A DNA stretch of 64,000 nucleotides from Canna indica (taxonomy: Eukaryota > Streptophyta > Magnoliopsida > Zingiberales > Cannaceae). The translations under genes were made by a program, and so were the position numbers. The notes under the pieces were generated by a model, which worked only from the letters and a program-made list of their open reading frames with translations, was not told the origin of the DNA and ran no database searches. Shown piece after piece: positions 20,713-30,900 of this stretch (position 1 is its first letter; each line of letters opens with the position of its first letter). The stretch is taken from contig CP136898.1 of NCBI GenBank assembly GCA_034359265.1, positions 42,989,501 to 43,053,500 on the forward strand, written 5' to 3'.

Positions 20713-22647
20713 TCATATCTCCTCTAGCATAGCTTCTTTCCACCTTGAGTCAGCTATGACAACCTTCCAACTTAAGGGAATGGTGACAGAGGATAAAGAT
20801 GCAACAAAAGATTTATACCTAGAAGACAAAGACTCATAGGAAACATGATTGGAGATATCATAATGATAACGAGAAGTAAGAACATGGTGGCGAGAACTTT
20901 TACAGATGGCAATAGGTAAATCTAATGAGGAAGAAGGAGATAAGATGTTACCAAGGCTAGGAGAGTCAGCAGCTGTAACGTGAGGAGGTTCATGGACTCC
21001 AGGAGAATGCATAGTGGTCTCAATATCACCAAGTGAAGGAATTACTAATGGCTCCCCCTGAAAAGGTCCCCTGTTATCATTTTCTCTATTATCTGTAACT
21101 ACAGGTGACTCCTCTTGAACTGTAGACAACTCCCCCTCACGACGTGGGATGTCTAGACTAGAATAAGGTGAGTAGAGAAAATCATCTGACACTGTAGGAG
21201 GTGGGGCAATGTTTAACAAATTTTGACTTGGTAAATAGTATGTCTCGGTCTCTCTGAAGGTTACATCCATGCTCACAAACATCTTATATTCAGAAGGAAA
21301 ATAACACTTGTAGCCTTTTTGAGTAACTGAATATCCAACAAACACACACTTAAGAGAATGATGATCAAGTTTATTGAATGTAGGACGATGATCACGCACA
21401 AAACAAATGCAACCGAATATCTTAGGTGGTCCAATGAAAGTAGTATATCCAGTAAGACATTCAATTGGTGATTTGAACTCCAAGGCTCGTTGTGGCATGC
21501 GATTAATTAAATAAACAGCAGTCAAAAGTGCTTCTCCCCAAAAAGACTTTGGCATATTCATTGTAAAGAGCAAAGATCGAGTCACCTCCAATAAATGACG
21601 ATTCTTCTTTTCTACCACGCCATTCTGAGCAGATGTATTAACACAGGTAGTTCGATGAAGAATCTCATTTGCTAACAAGTATTCATAAAACTCCTTACAA
21701 GTGTATTCAGTACCATTATCAAAACGAAGGATTTTGATTTTGGTACTAAATTGAGTCTCTATCATCTTGTGAAATTAATTGAAACATCGCATTACTTCAT
21801 CTTTAGTCTTTAACAAATAAACCTAAGTGATTCTGCTAAAGCAATCAATAAAAGTAACAAATCATTTATGCCCAGAAAGAGATGTAATGCGGGAAGGTCC
21901 CCAAATATTAGTATGAATAATATCAAATGGTGATTTACTACGATGTCCAGAAACATGATATATATTTCTTGTATGTTTGGCATACTCACAAGCATCACGA
22001 ACCAAAACATCTTTATTGCATAATTTGCAAAGAGAAGGAAACTGTCTAGCCAAAACATGAAATGACAAATGACCAAGTCTGCGATGATATAATTGTAATT
22101 CCTCCAACGCACTTGCTGCAGAGGAGACCATATATCCAACTTTATTGGGGTTCCCTACGTTATCCATGTGATAAAGACTATCATGTATTCTACCAGATCC
22201 AATCGTCTCCTCCGTCAGGAGCTTTTGGAAAAGACAATGAGTAGGAAAGAATGTTACTTTACAATTCGAAGCCTTAGTAATTGAACTAATTGACAAGAGA
22301 TTATTAGAAAAACGAGGAACATGTAAAACAGATGATAAATGTAGAGATGAAGTAATTGTGATGGCACCTTTACCCGACATAGAGGCAAAAGAGCCATCAT
22401 CAATACAAACTTTATCTCTACCTGAACAAGGAAAATATAAAGTGAAGGAGCTAGAGGAACCTGTCATATGATTTGACGCACCTAAATATATAATCCAGGA
22501 AGATGGTGAAAGATTAGAACAATTGAATGCATCATAAATGATACTTGATTGAGCAAAATGAGAGTGGTCTATGGAAGAGGAAGGTTGACTTGCTAAATTT
22601 GTAGAGGAGAAAGTCTCTCCAGTAGAGGTAGAATCAAGCTTTGCCAT
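20713..22647 (-). pseudogene. Protease and integrase of copia C
   Basis: Same frame as the RT segment. From 22647: a Ser-rich start, then WIIYLGASNHMTGSSSSF, where relatives have IDSGAS; the catalytic Asp has become Tyr and the following Ser has become Leu. Next are VPRFSNNLLSISSI, the GAG-pre-integrase motif LYHRRLGHLSFHVLARQF, C-x2-C (LCKLCNKD) and FDIIHTNIWGPS, where the first catalytic Asp of the DDE triad reads Asn. In-frame stops follow near 21770-21860. Then come LRFDNGTEYTCKEFYEYL (Asp) and QNGVVEKKNRHLLEV (Glu). Disabled in both enzymes. Confidence 0.84.
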
Positions 22648-22662
22648 GAGTTATTTTAGAGT

Positions 22663-23638
22663 CTATAATAATTCTGCTGACATTGAAGCACTATTAGAAG
22701 ATTGATTAGTACTTTCATTATGTTCAGAATAGCGGGCTTGTCCATGAGTATTCCCAAATCTTCCACTATGACGTCCGCCACGTCCACCTCCTCGAGGTCT
22801 ACCGTTTAACTGCCAGCATGTGTCTTTAACATGACCTTGTGACAATGATCACATCCTACTTTCTCCTTTCCAACTCTTTCACGAGGTTGAGCTATTAGTG
22901 CAGATCGAGGTGATAGTGTGTATGAGTTATTAGAATCCACCATAACCCTTCCTTGAGCCTCTTCACTTTGAACAATAGAGAACACTTGCTAAAGTGGTGT
23001 CAATGCATCTCCTCTGCCAAGAATATGTATTCTAATGAAATCAAATTCTGAATTAAGTCCTGCCAAGAAGTCAAATATGTTTTCTTCTTCGACATACTTC
23101 TTATGTAAAACAACATCCTCAGCATGTAAGGCCTTGAAAGGACGATAAAAATCCAACTTAAACCATAATCATTTAAGTTCGGCCACATAAGCAGTCACTG
23201 ACATGTCACCTTGTCTTACCCTACAGACTTTACACTGAATCTCATAGGCTTGTACAGAATTTCTTATCTGAGAGTAAGTTTGTGAAATAGCTTCCCAAAT
23301 TTTGGTAGTAGTATTAAAAAGGTGAATCCCTGGCCAATCTCCAAAATCATATAATTTAGGAGCCAAGACATAACAAGAGAGTTTTCTGACTCCCACTGTG
23401 CACCGTCTCCATTTGCTGACTGTATTTTACTCCCGATGAGATATCCCTCAAGACCATAGGCTCTAGCAAACAGTCGCACGCTTCGAGACCACATCAAATA
23501 AGTAGATGGTCCGTCTTATTTCACAGGGCTAATCTGAAGGGAGGGATTCTCCAATGGAATTCCTGATATGTTGTTGTTTGCAAAACGAATCATCTCCTTT
23601 GAAAATTGCTCCTCTTCCTTTTGACTATTACTGGCCAT
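22663..23638 (-). pseudogene. gag of copia C
   Basis: Minus-strand ATG at 23638 starts MASNSQKEEEQFSKEMIRFA. A TAA lies about 40 codons in. The chain then continues in shifting frames: WSRSVRLFARAYGLEGYLIG, IWEAISQTYSQIRNSVQAYE and CRVRQGDMSVTAYVAELK, typical of the UBN2_3/retrotransposon gag fold. The zinc knuckle near 22845 (CDHCHK...GHVKDTCW) is split by a one-base frameshift. It is followed by a Gly/Arg-rich patch. Confidence 0.8.
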
Positions 23639-24090
23639 TTTTCTTTAAAAAATAATTATAGTATCAATTTAAATTTTCATCGCACCTTTTTTTATCTCAG
23701 ATGAGAGGATGAGCCAATAATCACATAAATCTTTGCGTGTGTTGTTGTGAAAAGTGCTCCTCTTCTTTTGTTGTTGACTGGTGAAAGGCTGCAAATGATT
23801 AACTAGGGGCACGTGCTCCTCTTCTTTTGATGGTGCAGCTGGCCACACCTTTCAAAGGTGTGATGCAAATGACGCCTGGGCAACGATCAGCGCATGCACC
23901 AAGAACCTAGCGAGGTGGGCGTTGCGTCGTGCAGGCGTGCGCCGCATGTGTAGGTGCTCGTTGCTCAAGCACCTAGGGGAGCGAACACCGCCTCTTGCAG
24001 GCACTTGCTGCTTGAGCACCTTGGGATACAGACGATGGCTTGTGCTCAGTGTTTGAGAGCACGAGATCTCCGATTCGAAGAAAAAAAGTC

Positions 24091-24102
24091 GCTATGATAC
24101 CA
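24091..24102 (-). promoter_or_regulatory. Primer-binding site of copia C
   Basis: The minus strand reads TGGTATCATAGC immediately inside the right LTR. It differs at one position from the tRNA-iMet complement TGGTATCAGAGC. Confidence 0.85.
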
Positions 24103-24253
24103 AGTTGATTTTGTGGAAATGGAAGAGAATAGAGAGATTAACCACTAGGGTTTGGTTTTTCATCTCTTAATCCTCCTTTTATTAATACTATAACCATTTA
24201 CATAAAAATCCTCTAGAAAGAGTAAATTATAAATGCATCCCTACATCACAATA
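24103..24253 (-). repeat. 5' LTR of copia C
   Basis: Matches 19084-19238. It carries the same start and end and is followed by TTATC. Confidence 0.85.
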
Positions 24254-24822
24254 TTATCGGGGTTCAGTCATGGTAACTCATATTAATTTTACTCCATTTT
24301 TTCCACAACTCTATTATAGGCAGAGTTATGTTTAATTGCTGACCCATATCGATGGAAGGGGCTTGGATTATATTGCTTGATGATTATTTATGCCAATTAC
24401 CATGGTACATATTTGACTAAAACTTTATGGATAATGCAACAGAAAAAGGCAGTCCAAATTTGAGTGCACATGGCTCCCGAGGAGCAATCTTCCCACTATA
24501 CCATGGTCTGTCCTTTTATATGGATAATGTATCATCGGCTGAAAGATTGATAGAGAATATATGATTCTGGTCTATTAGTCGGCACAGTATGTTAGAAGAT
24601 GTATGTAACTTAATTGATGAAGTTCTAGTGGAAATATAGCAAACCTATAAATTAACTTTTTGAGCTAGACTTAAGTTTGTCTAGATGGAATTAATTAAAA
24701 CACAATTGACATGTGACTTAGTTTGAAAATTATGAGATAGAACCTGAACGATTATCTATGGAATACAGAAAATTGTCTTATAACGGAGTTCATGAAGTAA
24801 TTTGGAGAAGAAATAAATTAAG
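24254..24822. other. Right part of the JmjC scrap, then unassigned DNA
   Basis: Bases 24254-24274 give SGFSHG followed by a GT donor, continuing the JmjC exon cut by copia C. Near 24332 the string TTTAATTGC (FNC) could be a relic of the following exon but is too short to claim. The rest, to 24822, shows no recognisable feature. Confidence 0.45.
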
Positions 24823-25187
24823 GAGAATGACAACAACTTCCCTAGATTATTAGTTGGAAGTCACCACATAAAAATGGATTTTAAGAGAAAAAATTGAACC
24901 ACTGAGATTAACTGAAGAATTTAGTTATGCATTAATCTAACTATAATAAGAGTCATACACTCATATATATCTACACTACTGGAATATTGAGCATCACCAA
25001 TGGCTGAATTCGTTGCTAGAGAATGATAACAACTTCCCTAGATTATTAGTTGGAAGTCACCACATAAAAATGGATTTTAAGAGAAAAAATGAAACTACTG
25101 AGATTGACTAAAGAATTTAGTTATGCATTAACCTAACTGTAATAAGAGTCATACACTCATACATATCTGCACTACTGGAATATTGAC
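24823..25187. repeat. 196-bp tandem duplication that includes a CACTA end
   Basis: GAGAATGA(C/T)AACAACTTCC... at 24823 and again at 25019 begin two copies that stay similar through CATACACTCAT...CACTACTGGAATATTGA. Both copies end with the outer bases of a CACTA terminus (24974 and 25170). Only the second continues into subterminal repeats. Confidence 0.8.
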
Positions 25188-25625
25188 CATAAGCAACGGT
25201 CGCACCCATTGCAACGCAACTATTGCAGATGATCGGGTACCGAATAACTTAACAACGGATCTGCAACGGCCACTCGCGCCGTTGCTGATAAGTCCGCCAT
25301 TGATGATAAGTTATCAGCAACGGTTCCGCAATGGGCCACATCCGTTGTTGATACATTATCATCCACGACTCAGCAACGAGGCGATGTTGTTGCTGCTACT
25401 TTTATCAACAATGGTTCCACAACGGCACGACTTTGAAAGGCTGTTGCTAAGTCATTGTTATCTGCAACGGCGATGTTGTTGAAAGGTTGTTGCTAAGTCA
25501 TTGTTGTAGTTCATCAACAACGACTTTGAGTTTGCGGCCCAGGAACTACGATACACTTTCAGTAATGGCTTTGATATGGATGATCATGGAAAGACCGTTG
25601 CTAATGATGTTAACTTGTAACTGAG
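25170..25625. repeat. Subterminal repeats of CACTA no. 2
   Basis: Repeated GCAACGG, CCGTTGCTGATAA and TTATCAGCAACGG motifs in both orientations, like those of CACTA no. 3. The 99-codon plus-strand ORF here is a by-product. Confidence 0.75.
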
Positions 25626-25924
25626 AAATTTCCATTGATACATTTATAACTTGATACATAACTCGCACACCCATAAACACATCCATTCAGATACACATAC
25701 ATTCACACACACATCATAGATACACCCAGATATACATCAAAATAATTATACTTATAATTATAATTATCCACAATCGTATAAAAAATATACAAAATCAAAA
25801 CTTTAGTATCAACACGATATGAATCAATATATCAAGTCACAAAACAAGTAACTCTAAGATATCCAAATAACAAGTATATAACAAGTCAATATTCAAGTCA
25901 ATTAAGTCATAAAATAATAAAAGC
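25626..25924. other. AT-rich 3' flank of the CACTA no. 2 second gene
   Basis: No gene. It contains runs of ACACACATACATTCACACAC-type simple sequence. It corresponds to the 3' non-coding region that follows the second gene in CACTA no. 3 (33041-33330, which reads as its complement). Confidence 0.6.
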
Positions 25925-26476
25925 TCACTACAATGGTGGAGGAAGGTCAGGATATACGACGGGGTCTGGAGTGCTTGAGTGTACACCGGTGTGGACTGAG
26001 TCGATGATGATGGATTTGAGTGTACACCGTTGGACTGACCTATCATCTGTCTCAGCATGACATGCATCTCAACCATCATCTGACTTTGATGAGCCATCAT
26101 CTCACTATGTCGTGTGACCGTCTCCTCCAATGTCGATATCCTCCTGTTCTGATTATTAATCCTGGAGGTGGAGGGTCGTTCACCGGCCGCTGAAGGGGTC
26201 GATGCCCCAAGTGGCCCGAGCACGGGTCACGCATGGCCACTATCAACAAAGTCATAGACGCGGCTGTAGTCCCAGCCACCTGTAGCATCGACCCACCTCC
26301 AGCGTCAAAGTCCTCGGGGGTGCCCCCACGCCGTGTCACCATCTGAGTGTGGTTCTCCTACACAAGTTTGGTTTTTGTTTCATATTTTTCCTAAAACTTA
26401 AATTATAAATAAATAATGCATAATTGAAACAAATATACTTACCATATTGACTACAGCGTGGGTGTTGATGTACTCC
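25925..26476 (-). pseudogene. Second gene of CACTA no. 2, 3' part (exon 5 and end of exon 4)
   Basis: Minus strand. Exon 5 (26357 down to about 25930) contains RRGGTPEDFDAGG (from about 26330), then frame-shifted GHLGHRPLQRP corresponding to ARAVLGPLGAPTP, then ISTLEETVTRHSEMMAHQSQ and SSSTQSTPVYTQALQTPS. It is a clear sister of exon 5 in CACTA no. 3. The end of exon 4 (26476-26443) precedes a GT donor. CACTA no. 3 interrupts exon 4 at 26476/33721. At least one frameshift makes this a pseudogene. Confidence 0.8.
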
Positions 26477-26783
26477 CACTACTAGAAACTTCGTCTTCAG
26501 CAACGGCTATCAGCGACGGCCGCTCAAGCCGTTGCTATTTGCAACGGCATTCTTACGGCCGCCCGAGCCGTTGCAGAAAACTGTATCTGCAACGGCGTTC
26601 TAACGGACACCCGAGCCGTTGCTGATTATTTTAATTATCAGCAACGGCTTTCTGACGGAAAGGCGAGCCGTTGCTGATTTTTTAATCTTCAGCAACGGCT
26701 TGCTAACGGATAAGTGAGCCGTTGCTGATGATAACTTATCAGCAACGGCTTTCTAACGGGCGAGTGAGCCGTTGCTGATAAGT
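26477..26783. repeat. 5' subterminal repeats of CACTA no. 3
   Basis: About six modules of the form CAGCAACGGCTT...GAGCCGTTGCTGAT. Each module is itself an inverted repeat with a short spacer, so the region can fold into a row of small hairpins. This is the likely transposase-binding region by analogy with En/Spm. Confidence 0.82.
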
Positions 26784-26791
26784 TTATATAG
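26784..26791 (+). promoter_or_regulatory. TATA box of CACTA no. 3
   Basis: TTATATAG directly after the subterminal repeats and about 150 bases before the leader-exon donor at 26936. Confidence 0.55.
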
Positions 26792-26814
26792 GGCACGCTC
26801 TCGCGCCCGACTCT

Positions 26815-26935
26815 TCTTCCTTCCGCTGCTCGCTGCTGCCGCCGCCGCTCCTGCCGACGCCACTCGCCGCCGCTGCCGCTGCTGCCGACGCCGACGACGC
26901 CGACCGCTGCTGCCGACTTGTTCAGGTAAGTCTCC
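26815..26935 (+). other. Leader exon (5' UTR) of the CACTA no. 3 transposase gene
   Basis: A GC-rich (GCCGCT)n-like stretch that ends TTCAG followed by the donor GTAAGT at 26936. The acceptor TTGACAG at 27898-27904 lies just before the transposase ATG at 27909, giving an intron of 969 bases. The Arg/Ala-rich ORF across this region has no family match that I recognise and is treated as non-coding. Confidence 0.6.
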
Positions 26936-27233
26936 CCTGCTGCCGTCTCTTCCCTGCGGCCGGCGGAAATCACCCGACCGAAACCCTATTTCTAGGGTTT
27001 CGGCCGGCGGCGGTCGGCCGATGGCCGCCGCCGGACCTTCTGCAGTGGCCGAACATTGTGTCCGGCCACTGTACGCCGGCGTCGGAGGGTGGACTCCGGC
27101 GCCGGAATTTAGTATATATATATATAGTTTATATTATTTTATATTTGTTAATTAATTATTTAATAATTGTTAATTAATTGTTTAGATTAATTGTTTAATT
27201 TGTTAGATTAATTATTAGGGTTTAGATTAATTT

Positions 27234-27441
27234 CGGACGCGCGCCGGAATCGTCCACTTCGGACGCGCGCCGGAATCGTCCACTTCGGACGCGCGCCGGT
27301 ATCATCCACTTCGGACGCGCGCCGGAATCGTCCACTTCGGACGCGCGCCGGAATCGTCCAATTCGGACTCGCGCCGGAATCGTCCACTTCGGACTCGCGC
27401 CTGAATCGTCCACTTCGGACGCGCGCCGAAATCGTCCAATA
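27234..27441. repeat. 26-bp minisatellite, 8 copies
   Basis: The unit CGGACGCGCGCCGGAATCGT + CCACTT is repeated eight times with few changes (for example GTATCAT, GACTCGC). It is very CpG-rich and lies in intron 1 of the transposase gene. The 26-base period shifts frame each copy, so the antisense ORFs (RPKWTIPARVRSGRF repeats) are repeat artefacts. Confidence 0.92.
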
Positions 27442-27644
27442 TGGACTCGAACTGTCTCGAAACATTTAGAAAATAATCATCCTCCGACGAGTTGATATGT
27501 TTCACGTACGCATCGACGATCGGATATGATTTAGCAAAACCTTAGATCCGTTCGGGAATTGTATGTTCGTGTAAAAGAAGTAGATGATCTTTTATACGAC
27601 GTACAATTCTTGAATTGTCCCTGATTGGACAATTTGGGAATATA

Positions 27645-27834
27645 GTTATTTGTACTGCACTTACGTTTTTATTTTAACTGTTAACTAATTATTCTAAATT
27701 TCGGCAACATCTCTCTTGTTCTCCGATACGCGCCCAGATGATATGCGTATTCGGAGAACTGTAGGGAGATGCTGTCGAAATTTAGAATAATTAGTTAACA
27801 GTTAAAATAAAAACGTAAGTGCAGTACGAATAAC
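27645..27834. repeat. Long inverted repeat (hairpin) in the transposase intron
   Basis: The left arm starts GTTATTTGTACTGCACTTAC and the right arm ends GTAAGTGCAGTACGAATAAC. Arms of about 85-90 bases pair almost perfectly around a loop near CCCAGATGATATG (about 27733-27745). Weaker pairing extends outward. It lies about 75 bases before the transposase ATG and upstream of the intron acceptor. No target duplication was found, so I cannot tell a fold-back insertion from an intrinsic structure. Confidence 0.85.
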
Positions 27835-27908
27835 ATAAATCCCGAATGGAATAGGACAATCTCACCTAAAGACATTAACCAAAAAAATTGTCATTGATTG
27901 ACAGAATC

Positions 27909-30900
27909 ATGTCGGCTGATCGAAGTTGGATGTACCGACGTCTTAATCGTGGAGCTTTAACGAATGAGTTTCGATTAGGCGTAACGTACTTCCTAAATTT
28001 CGCCTATTCGAATCTGAATTTCATTAGCATGGATGATCAAATCCGATGTCCGTGCCGCATTTGTTCAAATGGACGATTTTTGGATCGGGAGACTGTCACT
28101 CTGCATCTATATACCAAAGGATTTGCACCGAGATATTTTCTATGGACTTGTCACGGGGAGTCACGCGAAGTCGGGACGTCGAGCAATCCTGTCGTTCAGA
28201 CATATGGTGAATCTTCCTCTGCTGGTGCTTCTTCATCCGGTCAATGTAATCCCTATAGAACTATGATACTTGATAGTCTTGGGGGTCAATTCCGCCTGAA
28301 TGATAATGTTGATCGGCCAGTTCTTCAGACATCAGTCCCACCAGATACTACAGCGGTTGATATCACAGAAGTAGGGGCTGCGGTAGAGATTGAATTACCG
28401 AATAAAGAAGCTGCAGAATTTTACGAGATGTTGAAAGCTGCCGATGAACCTTTGTATGAGAATTGTCCTAAATACACTAGGTTTTCAGCAATGACACAGC
28501 TCTTAAGCATCAAGGCCGATTGTAATATCAGCGGAGTTGCGTATGATCGGATTGCTGGATTGATTAATGGAATGCTGCCTACTGATAACAAGTTTGAGCC
28601 TACTTTTTATAAGACTAAAAAGCTAATGAGAAAATTGGGGCTCGGGTACGAAAAAATACACGCGTGCCAAAATAACTGCATTTTATATTATAAAGAAAAT
28701 GTGCAGTTGGATAAATGCCCTGTATGTCAACACCCTCGTTACAAGGAGAAGAAATCGGTCCGACAGAAAAATATCCCGTTTAAGGTGCTTCGGTATTTTC
28801 CACTAACACCGAGGCTTCAAAGGTTATTCATGTCGGAAAAGACAGCCCCCTACATGAGTTGGCATGCAAGAAGTCATGATGATACAGTAATGACTCATCC
28901 ATCTGACAGTGAAGCATGGAAACATTTGGATACATGTTATCCTTCATTTGCTATGGATACTAGAAATATCAGATTGGGATTGTGCACAGATGGTTTTAAT
29001 CCGTTTGGACATTCTGCAACTCCTTATTCAGTTTGGCCAGTGCTGCTGACAGTTTATAATTTGCCACCGTCAATGTGCATGAAAGATGAATTTATTTATC
29101 TTTCGATGATTATTCCGGGTCCTAAGGGTCCGCGAAAAGAAATTGACATATTTCTCAGACCCTTGATAGATGAATTGAAAACATTGTGGACTGAGGGAGC
29201 TGTCACTTATGATTGTCATCGGAAGCAAAACTTCAATTTAAAGGCCGCGGTCTTGTGGACAATCAATGATTTCCCCGCGTACGGCATGTTGTCGGGTTGG
29301 AGCACTCACGGCCGACTCTCTTGCCCGTATTGTATGGAACACTCTAAATCAATCAGTCTTCAGAACGGACGAAAAATCTCATTCTTTGATTGTCATCGTC
29401 GATTCCTACCGGTTCATCACCAGTATCGAAGGAATCGTAATAAATTTACTAAGGGCAGAGTCGAAAGAGATGGGCCACCACCGATGTTGTCTGGTGAACA
29501 AATGTTAGCACGTGTTTCAGCACTTCCAGATATTGTATTCGGTCGCAATGAAAGAGTGTCAGGTTTTGGCCAAACACACAACTGGGTGAAAAAAAGTATC
29601 TTTTGGGAATTGCCCTATTGGAGTTCATTATTGATTCGACATAATTTAGATGTCATGCACATTGAAAAAAATGTGTTTGATAATATTTTTAACACTGTGA
29701 TGGATATTTCTGGAAAAACTAAAGATAATGTCAAAGCCCGACATGATCTGAAAATACTTTGTAAAAGACCAGAGTTGGAGTTACAAGAGGTCAACGGACG
29801 ATATCTGAAACCGAAGGCCCTATATGTGTTAAATAAACAACAGATCAAAGATGTTTGTCAATGGGTAAAAGAACTCAGATTACCCGATGGATATGCTTCA
29901 AACTTATCTCGATGTGTGAACGTCGATGATTGCAAAATATCAGGGATGAAGAACCATGATTGTCATGTATTCATGCAGAGATTACTTCCGATCGCATTTC
30001 GAGATCTTCTACCTGATAATATTTGGGGTCCGTTGACTGAATTAAGTATGTTTTTTAGAAGCATCTGTGCAAATGTCCTTCGAGTCGAAGATATGTCAAC
30101 ACTTGAAAATAATATTGTTGAAATCATATGCAAGCTGGAGCAGTTTTTCCCTCCTGCATTTTTCGACTCGATGGAGCATCTACCGATACACTTGGCATAC
30201 GAGGCACGAGTTGGTGGCCCCGTTCAATATCGTTGGATGTACTTATTTGAAAGATACATGAATCGTCTGAAGAAAAAAGTAAAGAACACCGCAGCTGTTG
30301 AAGGATCAATATCTGAATCGTATATCATCCAAGAAATTTCAACATTCTGCTCATTTTACTTTGAATCGACAGTACAGACAAGATTTGATCGTCTTCCACG
30401 TAACGACGACGGGGGTGTTCGACATTCAGATGGACGTTTAAATATATTTTGTCACTCTGGTCGTGCTTTTGGTTCTCGTCCATCTCGACACTTAAGCGAT
30501 GAAGAGTATCATTTGGCACACTTGTATGTATTACTCAATTGCCCAGAGATTGAACAATTCATTGAAATATTTGACATTGAGATGGTGCAAAAATACTCTA
30601 TTCACAACGATCAAGAATTGGAGACATTACGGAATCGTGATTTCCCTTCTTGGATTCAGACTTACAGCAAAGATCACAGAGCTGAAATAGATGAAAAAAT
30701 ATTTGAGTTTGTTAGTGGACCGTCGCGACTTGTGTCGTGCTATAGCGGATATTTTGTTAACGGGTATAAATTTCACACGGTTGAATATTCATCTACAAAA
30801 AAGACGATGAATGCTGGGGTCTGCGTGAAAGGGACAACCTATGTTGAATGTGATATGGATTTCTATGGACTAGTGGAAGAAGTGATAGAGTTGCACTACT

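Larger units (their letters stand above)
19084..24253 (-). mobile_element. Copia element C with very short LTRs (minus strand)
   Basis: 5,170 bp. LTRs of 155 bp (19084-19238) and 151 bp (24103-24253) differ by about seven substitutions and one small gap. TTATC flanks both sides (19079-19083 and 24254-24258). A polypurine tract and a primer-binding site lie at the correct inner LTR edges. Gene order on the minus strand is gag, protease, integrase, RT, RNase H, so copia. The LTRs taken this way do not begin TG and end CA; a TG...CA pair (19087-19235) exists but has no matching flank. Short LTRs and protein style suggest an Ale/Ivana-like lineage (inference). Confidence 0.87.

Noticed and set aside
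21273..22139. Hydrophobic minus-strand ORFs suggesting membrane proteins
   Set aside because: They overlap the integrase and protease readings of copia C in another frame.
26772..27155. 127-codon Arg/Ala/Pro-rich ORF at the start of CACTA no. 3
   Set aside because: Composition follows the GCC-repeat leader; a GT donor interrupts it and no family is recognisable.
27208..27505. Three overlapping antisense ORFs with repeated WTIPARVRSGRFRR
   Set aside because: Produced by the 26-bp minisatellite, which reads through all frames; no start context or relative in CACTA no. 4.
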